From the NCBI GenBank assembly GCA_964497495.1, contig CAZCCZ010000065.1:1-11804 (forward strand): a stretch of 11,804 nucleotides of DNA, given 5' to 3'. Each line of letters starts with the position of its first letter. The stretch's first letter is position 1. The DNA is from CAXXOK01 sp964497495 (GTDB lineage: Bacteria > Bacillota > Clostridia > Christensenellales > Aristaeellaceae). Shown here one piece after another: positions 5,799 to 11,804 of this stretch. The notes under the pieces were generated by a model that worked only from the letters and a program-made list of their open reading frames with translations, searched no databases and had not been told where the DNA came from. A program made the position numbers and the translations under genes.

Positions 5799-7121
5799 AT
5801 GAACGGCGAAACCATCCGGGCGACTCTGAAACGGTACAACCTTCAGTCCTGGAGCAAGCAGCGTAACGTCAACCCCATCCCCGTGGAAAAGGCGGAGGGT
5901 ATCTACTTCTGGGATACGGACGGCAGGCGTTACAGCGATATGTCCTCCCAGTTGGTCAACCTCAATCTCGGCTTCGGCAATAAGGCCATCGCGGAGGCGA
6001 TCAAGAAGCAGGTGGACCAGTACTGCTTCCTGTCCCCGGGGTACGGCGCGGAATCGCGCGCGCTGCTGGCCGAAAAGATCATCAGCCTCATGCCGGACAA
6101 CATGGGCAAGGTGTTTTTCACCAACGCGGGCGCGGACGCCAACGAGAACGCCGTGAAGATGGCGCGCATGTTCACCGGGCGCGACAAGGTGTTCAGCCGG
6201 TACCGCAGCTACCACGGCTCCACCTACGGCGCGGGCAACCTGACCGGCGAACCCCGCCGTTACCCTCTGGAACCAGGCATACCCGGATTTATTAAGTTTT
6301 TCGACCCTTATATTTACCGCGAGGCGGTTTCCTTCCCCTCGGAGGAGGAAGCCACGAAATACTATCTGGCCAAGCTGGACGAGCAGCTTCAATACGAAAA
6401 TCCTTCCGCCGTGGCCGCCATCGTCATGGAAACCGTCACCGGCTCCAACGGCGTCATCATCCCGCCCAAGGGGTACCTGCCCGGCGTGCGCGCCCTGTGC
6501 GACAAGTACGGCATCCTGATGATTCTGGACGAGGTCATGGCTGGCTGGTGTCGCACGGGTAAGATGTTCGCTTTCGAGCACTTCGGCGTCAAGCCGGACA
6601 TCGTCACCTTCGCCAAGGGCGTTACCTGCGGCTACGTGCAACTGGGCGGCGCGGTGGTCAGCAAGGCGATCGCGGAATACTTCGACGATCATCTGCTTTC
6701 CTGCGGGCTCACCTACAGCGGCCATCCGCTGGCCTGCGCCGCGGGCGTGGCGTGCGTGAATTACTACGAGCAGGAGCATATCGCCGAACATGTGACCGAG
6801 GTCGGCGCCGTGCTCAAGGCCCGTCTGGAAGCCATGATGGCCAAACACCCCTGCGTGGGCGACGTGCGTTCCATCGGCCTGTTCGCTGCCGTGGAGCTGG
6901 TGAAGGACAAGGCCACCCGCGAGGCGCTGGTGCCCTTCGGGCGCGACCCGGACGGCGTGATGTCCGGCATCAACAAACAGCTCGCCGCCAAAGGTTTCAT
7001 GACCTACACGCACGAAAACTGCATCCTCGTAGCCCCGCCGCTGATCATCACCGTGGAGCAGCTGACCGAGGAACTGGCCAAGCTGGACGAGGTGCTTGCC
7101 TGGGTGGACGCCTCGCTGTAA
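5799..7121 (+). CDS. Class III PLP aminotransferase (omega-amino acid type; taurine or beta-alanine candidate)
   Basis: A 440-residue fold-type I PLP enzyme that moves the terminal amino group of its substrate to a keto acid and leaves an aldehyde. Family motifs are present: FFTNAGADANENAVKMAR (106-123) for the cofactor phosphate, YHG (138-140), ILDEVMAGWCRTG with D244 for the pyridine nitrogen, FAKGVTCGY with the Schiff-base lysine K273, and LTYSGHP (304-310). The N-terminal YNLQSWSKQ and NPIPVEKAEGIYFWDTDG recall taurine:pyruvate-type aminotransferases, but specificity cannot be read from this. The loop after DEV has GWCRTG where GFGRTG is common. The ATG at 5799 has GGAG 8 bases upstream and is preferred to the in-frame TTG at 5769 inside the leader hairpin. 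The alcohol dehydrogenase follows 12 bases later, which suggests that the aldehyde product is reduced. Confidence 0.9.
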   Translation: MNGETIRATLKRYNLQSWSKQRNVNPIPVEKAEGIYFWDTDGRRYSDMSSQLVNLNLGFGNKAIAEAIKKQVDQYCFLSPGYGAESRALLAEKIISLMPDNMGKVFFTNAGADANENAVKMARMFTGRDKVFSRYRSYHGSTYGAGNLTGEPRRYPLEPGIPGFIKFFDPYIYREAVSFPSEEEATKYYLAKLDEQLQYENPSAVAAIVMETVTGSNGVIIPPKGYLPGVRALCDKYGILMILDEVMAGWCRTGKMFAFEHFGVKPDIVTFAKGVTCGYVQLGGAVVSKAIAEYFDDHLLSCGLTYSGHPLACAAGVACVNYYEQEHIAEHVTEVGAVLKARLEAMMAKHPCVGDVRSIGLFAAVELVKDKATREALVPFGRDPDGVMSGINKQLAAKGFMTYTHENCILVAPPLIITVEQLTEELAKLDEVLAWVDASL

Positions 7122-7133
7122 CGGAGGAATACG

Positions 7134-8285
7134 ATGACTCATACGTTTGTAACGCCAGGACGGACGCTGATCGGCGCGGGCGCGCTGGAGGCGGCGGAAA
7201 AGGACTTCGCGGCTCTGGGCGACCGGGCGTTGATCGTGACGGGTAAAGTGGTGGAGAAAAGCGAGGCCTTTGAGAAGCTTGCCGCGCTGCTGGGCCGCTG
7301 CGGCGTCGCCTTCGTCGTTTTCTCCGATATTCCCGGCGAACCGGACGACCGGATGGTGGAAGCGGGGCTGGCCGCCTACCGCGCGGGAGGCTGCGACCAC
7401 CTGATCGGCCTGGGCGGCGGGAGCCCGCTGGATTGCGCCAAGGCGATTGCCGCAAGCCTCGCGCTGCCCGGCGGAATCTGCGATTACGCCGGGAAAGAAA
7501 TCTCCGTACCCACGCCGCCGCTGGCGCTGGTACCCACTACGGCGGGCACGGGTTCCGAAGCCACGAAATTCACCGTGATCACCGACCGCGCGCACGGCGC
7601 CAAACTGCTGCTGAAGGGCGAATCTCTCCTGCCGCGCCTGGCGGTGGTGGATTACACCCTGACGCTCTCCGCGCCTCCGGGGCTTACCGCGGCCACCGGC
7701 ATGGACGCGCTTACCCACGCGGTGGAGGCGTACACGTCCCGCCGGGCTATGCCGCTGACCGACCCGTACGCCGTGGACGCCGTGAAGCGCATCTTCGCCA
7801 GCCTGCCCTCCGCGTACCGCGACGGCGGCAACGAAGCGGCGCGGGAATCCATGGCCGTCGCCGCGTACGAGGCGGGCGTGTGCATCAACAACGCCTCGGT
7901 GACCCTCGTTCACGGTATGAGCCGCCCCATCGGCGCGAAGTTCCACGTACCGCACGGGCTTTCCAACGCCATGCTGCTGGCACCCTGCCTCTCCTTCGCC
8001 GCGCGCGGCGCGCCGGAACGGTTCGCCCGGCTTTCGCGGGCCGCGGGCCTCGCCAGCATCCGGGAAAGCGACTCCCATGCGGCCTCGGCGCTGGTGGACA
8101 ATCTGGCGGAACTGGCGACGGAGCTGGATATCCCCACCCCGGGCGGCTTCGGCATCCCGGAAGCGGCCTTCCGGGAAGCGATCCCGCAGATGGCGCGGGA
8201 AGCGATGCAAAGCGGAAGCCCCGCCAACACGATCCGCGAGGTGACCGAGGCGGACGTGGCCGCCATCTACCAGGGCCTGTACTGA
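7134..8285 (+). CDS. Iron-containing (group III) alcohol dehydrogenase; likely aldehyde reductase
   Basis: A 383-residue cytoplasmic Fe-type alcohol dehydrogenase. The N-terminal nucleotide-binding part has GLGGGSPLDCAKAIA (92-106) and PTTAGTGSEATKF (134-146). The C-terminal helical part carries all four metal ligands: D191 and H195 in GMDALTHAVEAY, H260 in LVHGMSRPIGAKF, and H274 in VPHGLSNAMLL. Length is normal and no key residue is missing. GGAGG (7123-7127) lies 6 bases before the ATG, and the gene follows the aminotransferase by 12 bases. Together they suggest amine to aldehyde to alcohol. In Bilophila a member of this superfamily (SarD) reduces sulfoacetaldehyde to isethionate, and related enzymes reduce malonate semialdehyde. 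Which substrate applies here is inference. Confidence 0.9.
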   Translation: MTHTFVTPGRTLIGAGALEAAEKDFAALGDRALIVTGKVVEKSEAFEKLAALLGRCGVAFVVFSDIPGEPDDRMVEAGLAAYRAGGCDHLIGLGGGSPLDCAKAIAASLALPGGICDYAGKEISVPTPPLALVPTTAGTGSEATKFTVITDRAHGAKLLLKGESLLPRLAVVDYTLTLSAPPGLTAATGMDALTHAVEAYTSRRAMPLTDPYAVDAVKRIFASLPSAYRDGGNEAARESMAVAAYEAGVCINNASVTLVHGMSRPIGAKFHVPHGLSNAMLLAPCLSFAARGAPERFARLSRAAGLASIRESDSHAASALVDNLAELATELDIPTPGGFGIPEAAFREAIPQMAREAMQSGSPANTIREVTEADVAAIYQGLY

Positions 8286-8294
8286 AACGAATTC

Positions 8295-8369
8295 CTTCGC
8301 ATTCGGCGAAGAACCACAACCGCATACCGCGCGTTACAAAGGCGTAAGGCGAAAAACCTTACGCCTTTG
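8295..8369 (+). terminator. Tandem hairpins between alcohol dehydrogenase and ABC genes
   Basis: CTTCGC-ATTCG-GCGAAG (8295-8311) is followed by a 13-base perfect stem, CAAAGGCGTAAGG/CCTTACGCCTTTG (8337-8349 with 8357-8369), with loop CGAAAAA. No T run follows the second stem, so full termination is doubtful. Partial termination, RNA processing or a regulated leader for the transporter genes are all possible. I found no good -35/-10 pair in 8286-8403. Confidence 0.5.
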
Positions 8370-8415
8370 CGGTTATCCGGATATCGAAAGGGAACAAGAA
8401 ACGGGAGGAAACGCG

Positions 8416-9231
8416 ATGCAGAACGCAGGGAAACTGCCCCGAACGGAAACGGGGTACGACGAAAGCGCCGAGATTAAGATCGAAGATCTGTCCGTCCGTT
8501 TTCCGGAGAAAAACGGCGACGGGTACGTAAACGCCCTGGTCAACGTGAGCTTGAATATCCGCAGGGGAGAATTCGTATCCCTCGTGGGGCCTTCGGGCTG
8601 CGGAAAGACGACGCTTTTAAGGACGATCGCCGACCTGCAACAGCCCTCTTCCGGCTCGATCACCGTCCGGGGGCAGACCCCGCGGGCCGTTCGGCTGCAA
8701 AAGAAGTTCGGCATCGTGTTCCAGAGCCCGGTGCTGTACGACTGGCGCACCGCGCGCCGCAATGTGTGCATGCCCATGGAGCTGATGCGCCTGCCCAAGC
8801 CGCAGCGCACCGAAACCGTGACCGAGATGCTGGACATGGTTAACCTTCTGGGCTCCGGCCATAAATACCCCCATCAGCTTTCCGGCGGCATGCAGCAGCG
8901 CGTGGGCATCGCGCGGGCGCTGGCCATCAAGCCGGAGATCCTGCTGATGGACGAGCCGTTCTCGGCGCTGGACGAATTCACCAAGGAAAAGCTGAACGAA
9001 GAACTGCTTTCCATCTGGAGCAAGGCGCAAAAGACGGTCGTATTCGTAACGCACAACATCGCGGAGGCGGTGTTCCTCTCCGACCGCGTGGTGGTGCTCT
9101 CCCCGCACCCCGGGCGCGTTTCCGCGGTCGTGGAGATCGACCTTCCGCGCCCCCGACACCTGGCCGTGAAGGACAGGCCGGAGTTCGCCGCGCTGGTGTC
9201 GAAGGTGCGCAACAGCTTCGAAGGGGTGTGA
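8416..9231 (+). CDS. ABC transporter ATP-binding protein (TauB/SsuB/ThiZ type)
   Basis: A 271-residue ATPase subunit, on the inner face of the membrane, that powers an importer of the taurine/nitrate/sulfonate/pyrimidine-precursor family. All ATP-binding elements are present: Walker A GPSGCGKT (58-65), Q-loop VFQSPVLYDWRT with Q103, signature LSGGMQQR (155-162), Walker B ILLMDE (175-180), D-loop SALD and H-loop H213. The C-terminal part VVVLSPHPGRVSAVVEIDLPRPR is characteristic of the TauB/SsuB branch. The first 20 or so residues form a polar extension before the ABC core. GGAGG lies 7 bases before the ATG. The first permease gene follows within 4 bases, so the transporter genes form one unit. 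Confidence 0.95.
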   Translation: MQNAGKLPRTETGYDESAEIKIEDLSVRFPEKNGDGYVNALVNVSLNIRRGEFVSLVGPSGCGKTTLLRTIADLQQPSSGSITVRGQTPRAVRLQKKFGIVFQSPVLYDWRTARRNVCMPMELMRLPKPQRTETVTEMLDMVNLLGSGHKYPHQLSGGMQQRVGIARALAIKPEILLMDEPFSALDEFTKEKLNEELLSIWSKAQKTVVFVTHNIAEAVFLSDRVVVLSPHPGRVSAVVEIDLPRPRHLAVKDRPEFAALVSKVRNSFEGV

Positions 9232-9235
9232 ACGC

Positions 9236-10084
9236 TTGAAGAACCTGAACCGGAAGCGGTTTTTCTCATCCCCCCGATGGGTCACGGTCGCGTGGGTGGC
9301 GGGGCTGATCATCGTGTGGGAAATCGGCGCCACGGTGGTGGCGGGCGTGAAGCGCACGCCGGAAAACGTGCTGCCGCACCTGTACCAGATTATCGGCTCC
9401 GTGTTCAGCACCCAGAAGGTGAACGGCACGCAGACGGCCACGCAGATTGTGCTTTCCAACGCGTGGATCACGCTGATGCGCGCGGGCATCGGCTTTGCGC
9501 TGGGCGCGGCGGCGGGCTTCCTGCTGGCGTTGCTGATGAGCCGTTTTTCCACGCTGGAAAAGATGATCTTCCCGTATCTGATGATTATCCAGATGATCCC
9601 GATCCTCGGCATGGCCCCCATCGTGCTGGCCGTGACCAAGGATATCGATAAGAGCCGCATCGTCATCGCCGCCATCCTCACGTTTTACCCCGTGGCCACC
9701 AACACGCTTTCCGGTTTTAAGGCGGTGGAACGGGAGAAACGGGAGCTGATGTATTCGCTGGCGGCCAGCCGGTACGACCTGTACCGCAAGCTGCTGATTC
9801 CGTCCGCCATGCCCTACCTGTTCACGGGCCTGAAGATCGCCGCGCCTATGGCCATTACCGCCTCCATTCTGGTGGATACGCTGCAGGGAGGCGGCGGCCT
9901 CGGCTGCATGATGAGCCAGAGCCTGAAACACGCCATGACCATCTACGTATTCTGGCAAATCGTGTTCCTCAGCGCCGTCATCGGCATTCTGAGCTATCAA
10001 CTCATGGCGCTGCTGGAGAGGCGCTTCTCTCCCCTGCGGCATACCGGCGACCTTTCCGCGGCCCCCGGGGGGAACGCGCCATGA
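9236..10084 (+). CDS. ABC transporter permease 1 (TauC/SsuC type)
   Basis: A 282-residue inner-membrane permease of the BPD_transp_1 fold. Hydrophobic segments lie near residues 14-36, 79-101, 108-133, 142-160, 196-214 and 238-260. The cytoplasmic coupling loop is RELMYSLAASRYDLYRKLLIPSAMPYLFTG (169-198). IQMIPILGMAPIV (118-130) is typical of the TauC/SsuC/ThiX branch. The start is a TTG at 9236 with AAGGGG 9 bases before it; no ATG of equal quality is nearby, and the TTG lies 4 bases after the ATPase stop. The stop overlaps the ATG of the second permease by four bases (ATGA). Two distinct permeases imply a heterodimeric pore. Confidence 0.92.
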   Translation: MKNLNRKRFFSSPRWVTVAWVAGLIIVWEIGATVVAGVKRTPENVLPHLYQIIGSVFSTQKVNGTQTATQIVLSNAWITLMRAGIGFALGAAAGFLLALLMSRFSTLEKMIFPYLMIIQMIPILGMAPIVLAVTKDIDKSRIVIAAILTFYPVATNTLSGFKAVEREKRELMYSLAASRYDLYRKLLIPSAMPYLFTGLKIAAPMAITASILVDTLQGGGGLGCMMSQSLKHAMTIYVFWQIVFLSAVIGILSYQLMALLERRFSPLRHTGDLSAAPGGNAP

Positions 10085-10881
10085 AGATCGTTAAAATTCT
10101 CTGGAATAAGGTTTCTTCGGCCGTTTATCCCGTCGCTTTCGGCGCGCTGATCCTCGTTTTATGGCAGACGCAGATTCTGCATAAGCTGCTGGGGGCGGAC
10201 ACCTTCACCCTGCCGCTGCCGGGCCGGATCCTGACCATCATCGAGGACAACTTTCCCACCATCATGGTCAACGTTCAGGCCACGCTGACTGTGGCGCTGG
10301 GCGGGCTGCTGCTGGGGTCGCTGCTGGGCTATGCGTTGGGCGTTATTGCGGCGGTGTTTGGGAAATGGGGCAAAGGCGGGCTTACGCTGGCCTCGGCCTT
10401 CAACGCCATCCCGATCATCGCCATCGCCCCGATCCTCAACAACCTGACCAAGGACGTAAGTTCCGTGGCCAGCGTCCGCAGCATGGTGGCCAAGATTCTG
10501 GTGGTCACCATCACCTCCACCGTGGCCATGAGCGTGAACGCTTACCGCGGGCTTACGGAACTCAAGCCCTTCTCGCTGGACCTGATGCGCTCCTACGCCG
10601 CCACCGAGCGCCAGATTTTCTTCAAGCTCCGGCTGCCAAACAGCGTGCCTTTCATCTTTACGGCCCTTCGGGTCAGCGTTCCGGGGTGCGTGATCAGCGC
10701 GTTGGTCAGCGAGTATTTCGCGGAGTACATCGTGGGCGTCGGCCGTATGATCCGGGAAAACATCGTACTGGCGCAGTACGCCACGGCGTGGGCGTACATC
10801 ACTGTGGCCTGCGCGATGGGCATCGCGCTGTACGTGGCGCTGCTGTTCTTCGAGCGTATTCTGCTGAAAGGGCGAAAATAG
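10081..10881 (+). CDS. ABC transporter permease 2 (TauC/SsuC type)
   Basis: A 266-residue permease paralogous to the one before it, with the same order of elements: VYPVAFGALILVLWQ as first membrane segment, then TVALGGLLLGSLLGYALGVIAAVFG, NAIPIIAIAPILNNLTKD (108-125), the coupling loop DLMRSYAATERQIFFKLRLPNSVPFIF (167-193), and two C-terminal membrane segments. It overlaps the first permease by four bases, so the two are translationally coupled and probably made in equal amount. Sequence similarity to permease 1 looks low apart from the coupling loop, which supports a heterodimer rather than a recent duplication. The binding-protein gene follows after 51 bases. Confidence 0.92.
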   Translation: MKIVKILWNKVSSAVYPVAFGALILVLWQTQILHKLLGADTFTLPLPGRILTIIEDNFPTIMVNVQATLTVALGGLLLGSLLGYALGVIAAVFGKWGKGGLTLASAFNAIPIIAIAPILNNLTKDVSSVASVRSMVAKILVVTITSTVAMSVNAYRGLTELKPFSLDLMRSYAATERQIFFKLRLPNSVPFIFTALRVSVPGCVISALVSEYFAEYIVGVGRMIRENIVLAQYATAWAYITVACAMGIALYVALLFFERILLKGRK

Positions 10882-10888
10882 CGCCCTT
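10868..10888 (+). promoter_or_regulatory. Hairpin across the permease 2 stop codon
   Basis: AAGGGCG (10868-10874) and CGCCCTT (10882-10888) pair perfectly around AAAATAG, which contains the TAG stop of permease 2. There is no T run. It may mark a processing point or stabilise the 5' end of a separate binding-protein message, which is usually needed in excess over the permeases. Confidence 0.4.
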
Positions 10889-10927
10889 CCGGTTGGAATA
10901 AAATCCCAAACCGTTTAAGGAGGAAAA

Positions 10928-10936
10928 ATGGTATGA
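10928..10936 (+). promoter_or_regulatory. Two-codon upstream ORF overlapping the binding-protein start
   Basis: ATG-GTA-TGA (10928-10936) begins 4 bases after AAGGAGG (10917-10923). Its stop overlaps the real ATG at 10933. Ribosomes could start here, stop at once and restart on the overlapping ATG. The spacing of 4 is short and that of the real start is 9, so this may be incidental. Confidence 0.3.
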
Positions 10937-11804
10937 GGAATGCGAACAAGGGGTACCTCGTCCTGACGGCGCTGGTGATGGCGCTGGTATTGGCGGTTAC
11001 CGCGATGCCCGCTCTGGCGGAAACCTACTACAGTCCGGACGCCACCGCCGAGGAAGTGGTGGTGGACGCTGCCACGCAGGGCAAAGTGGGCAACTGGGGC
11101 CTCGGCAACGAGTACGAGATTCAGGCCCTCCTGTCCAAATACGGCATGCCCACCACCTACCTGAGCCAGGCTTTCGACATGGACGGCTTCGACGACGATT
11201 CCATCCTGCTTGCGTCCGCTATGACCTATAACGAGCTTGGCCTGGTGAAGAACGCTTACCAGGGCGGCTACAGCTACGGCGACGGCGTCAAGACCATCGA
11301 CATGAACGACGAGGGCGTGGCGATGTTGGAAGACAACATCTTCACCACCGCGGCGTTTGCCAAGGCGAACCCCAACACCGTTAAGGCCTTCATCGCCGCG
11401 TCGGTCAAGGGCTGGGCGTACGCTTGCGCCAACCCTGAAGAGGCCGCGCAGATCGTGTACAAATACGGGTCCTCCGTCTCCAGCGACCACCAGCTCTATA
11501 TGGCGGGCGAGGTGAAGAAACTGGTGGAGACCGATACCAAGGGCGAAACCGTAACCGCTTACGGCAAGATCGACGACGCGGCCATGCAGCAGACGCTCGA
11601 CCTGGCCAAGACCTACATTCAGCTTTCCGACGCCGTGGCGGCTGAAAAGCTCGCGGCCCTCACGTTGGACGACATCCGCGATTCCTCCTACTTCGACGCC
11701 GCCACCGCCGAGGGCGCGGTGATCGGCGCGCCGGAAAAGACGGACGTGTCCATCCAGCTCAAGTGGCTGCCGCAGGCGCAGTTCATGGGCTACTACGTGG
11801 CGCT
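10933..11804 (+). CDS. NMT1/THI5-family substrate-binding protein with permuted motif order (partial, runs off the edge)
   Basis: At least 290 residues are seen, open to the window edge. Residues 1-29 are a signal peptide (core at 8-25, ALA before E30) with no lipobox cysteine. Next come motifs normally found in the middle and C-terminal parts of NMT1/THI5-like binding proteins: GKVGNWGLGNEYEIQALL (50-67), FDMDGF (81-86), ASAMTYNE (94-101), NDEGVAMLEDNIF (125-137) and KGWAYACANPEEAAQIV (159-175), then a helical end near 246-260. After a linker comes IQLKWLPQAQFMGYYVA (274-290), which normally opens the mature protein. The first part therefore lacks about the first 100 residues of the fold, and the missing piece begins at its end. 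The gene follows two permeases and is the transporter's binding subunit. Start: ATG at 10933, 9 bases after AAGGAGG. Pyrimidine precursors, sulfonates and other small amines are possible ligands. Confidence 0.85.
   Translation, partial: MRNANKGYLVLTALVMALVLAVTAMPALAETYYSPDATAEEVVVDAATQGKVGNWGLGNEYEIQALLSKYGMPTTYLSQAFDMDGFDDDSILLASAMTYNELGLVKNAYQGGYSYGDGVKTIDMNDEGVAMLEDNIFTTAAFAKANPNTVKAFIAASVKGWAYACANPEEAAQIVYKYGSSVSSDHQLYMAGEVKKLVETDTKGETVTAYGKIDDAAMQQTLDLAKTYIQLSDAVAAEKLAALTLDDIRDSSYFDAATAEGAVIGAPEKTDVSIQLKWLPQAQFMGYYVA

Noticed and set aside
5778..8210. 810-codon open frame on the minus strand
   Set aside because: It lies exactly opposite two well-supported genes, the aminotransferase and the alcohol dehydrogenase. 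It is rich in His, Arg, Gly and Gln with no domain, and is the usual shadow of GC-biased third positions.
8617..9681. 354-codon minus-strand frame opposite the ATPase and first permease
   Set aside because: Antisense of conserved ABC-transporter sequence, with no motif of its own.
1..11804. tRNA, rRNA, insertion sequence or prophage genes
   Set aside because: No cloverleaf-like sequence, transposase motif, integrase or terminal inverted repeats flanking a gene were seen.

Overview
The window is GC-rich. Most of it reads like an anaerobic gut-type member of the Bacillota (Clostridia in the broad sense). The signs are strong GGAGG-type ribosome sites, MKKLLAL-type signal peptides, LplABC-class sugar importers and AT-tailed intrinsic terminators. 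This assignment is inference from protein style, not a taxonomic measurement. The first ~135 bases do not fit: they encode the C-terminus of a proteobacterial-looking bacterioferritin, joined in frame to a truncated sugar-transporter permease. That is most likely an assembly chimaera.

Region 1 (about 138-5232) is a pectin (rhamnogalacturonan-I) salvage locus. It holds the C-terminal part of an LplB/YteP-type permease, a complete LplC/YtcP-type permease, a run of hairpins including an intrinsic terminator, and an LplA/YtcQ-type solute-binding protein. After a large GC hairpin come a cytoplasmic CE12 rhamnogalacturonan acetylesterase and a GH105 unsaturated rhamnogalacturonyl hydrolase, which overlap by one base. 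The logic resembles the Bacillus subtilis yte/ytc and yes loci: import the unsaturated (acetylated) oligosaccharide, remove acetyl groups, then cleave off the unsaturated uronic acid. No ATPase is present, so a shared MsmX-type ATPase is probably used.

Region 2 (5233-5686) is intergenic apart from one likely overlooked small gene on the minus strand. It encodes a 50-residue single-pass membrane protein with an AGGAGG ribosome site and its own UUCG-loop terminator.

Region 3 (5687-11804, running off the edge) starts at a near-consensus sigma-A promoter with a leader hairpin. It continues with a class III PLP aminotransferase, an iron-type alcohol dehydrogenase, an ABC ATPase, two different TauC/SsuC-type permeases and a substrate-binding protein of the NMT1/THI5 family. 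The inferred theme is uptake of a small amine-containing or pyrimidine-like compound, transamination to an aldehyde, and reduction of that aldehyde to an alcohol. Taurine to isethionate and beta-alanine to 3-hydroxypropionate are the two pathways worth testing.

The most unusual item is the last gene. Its motifs appear in circularly permuted order: the middle and C-terminal NMT1 motifs follow the signal peptide directly, and the motif normally found at the mature N-terminus (KWLPQAQFMGYYVA) comes last, at the window edge.
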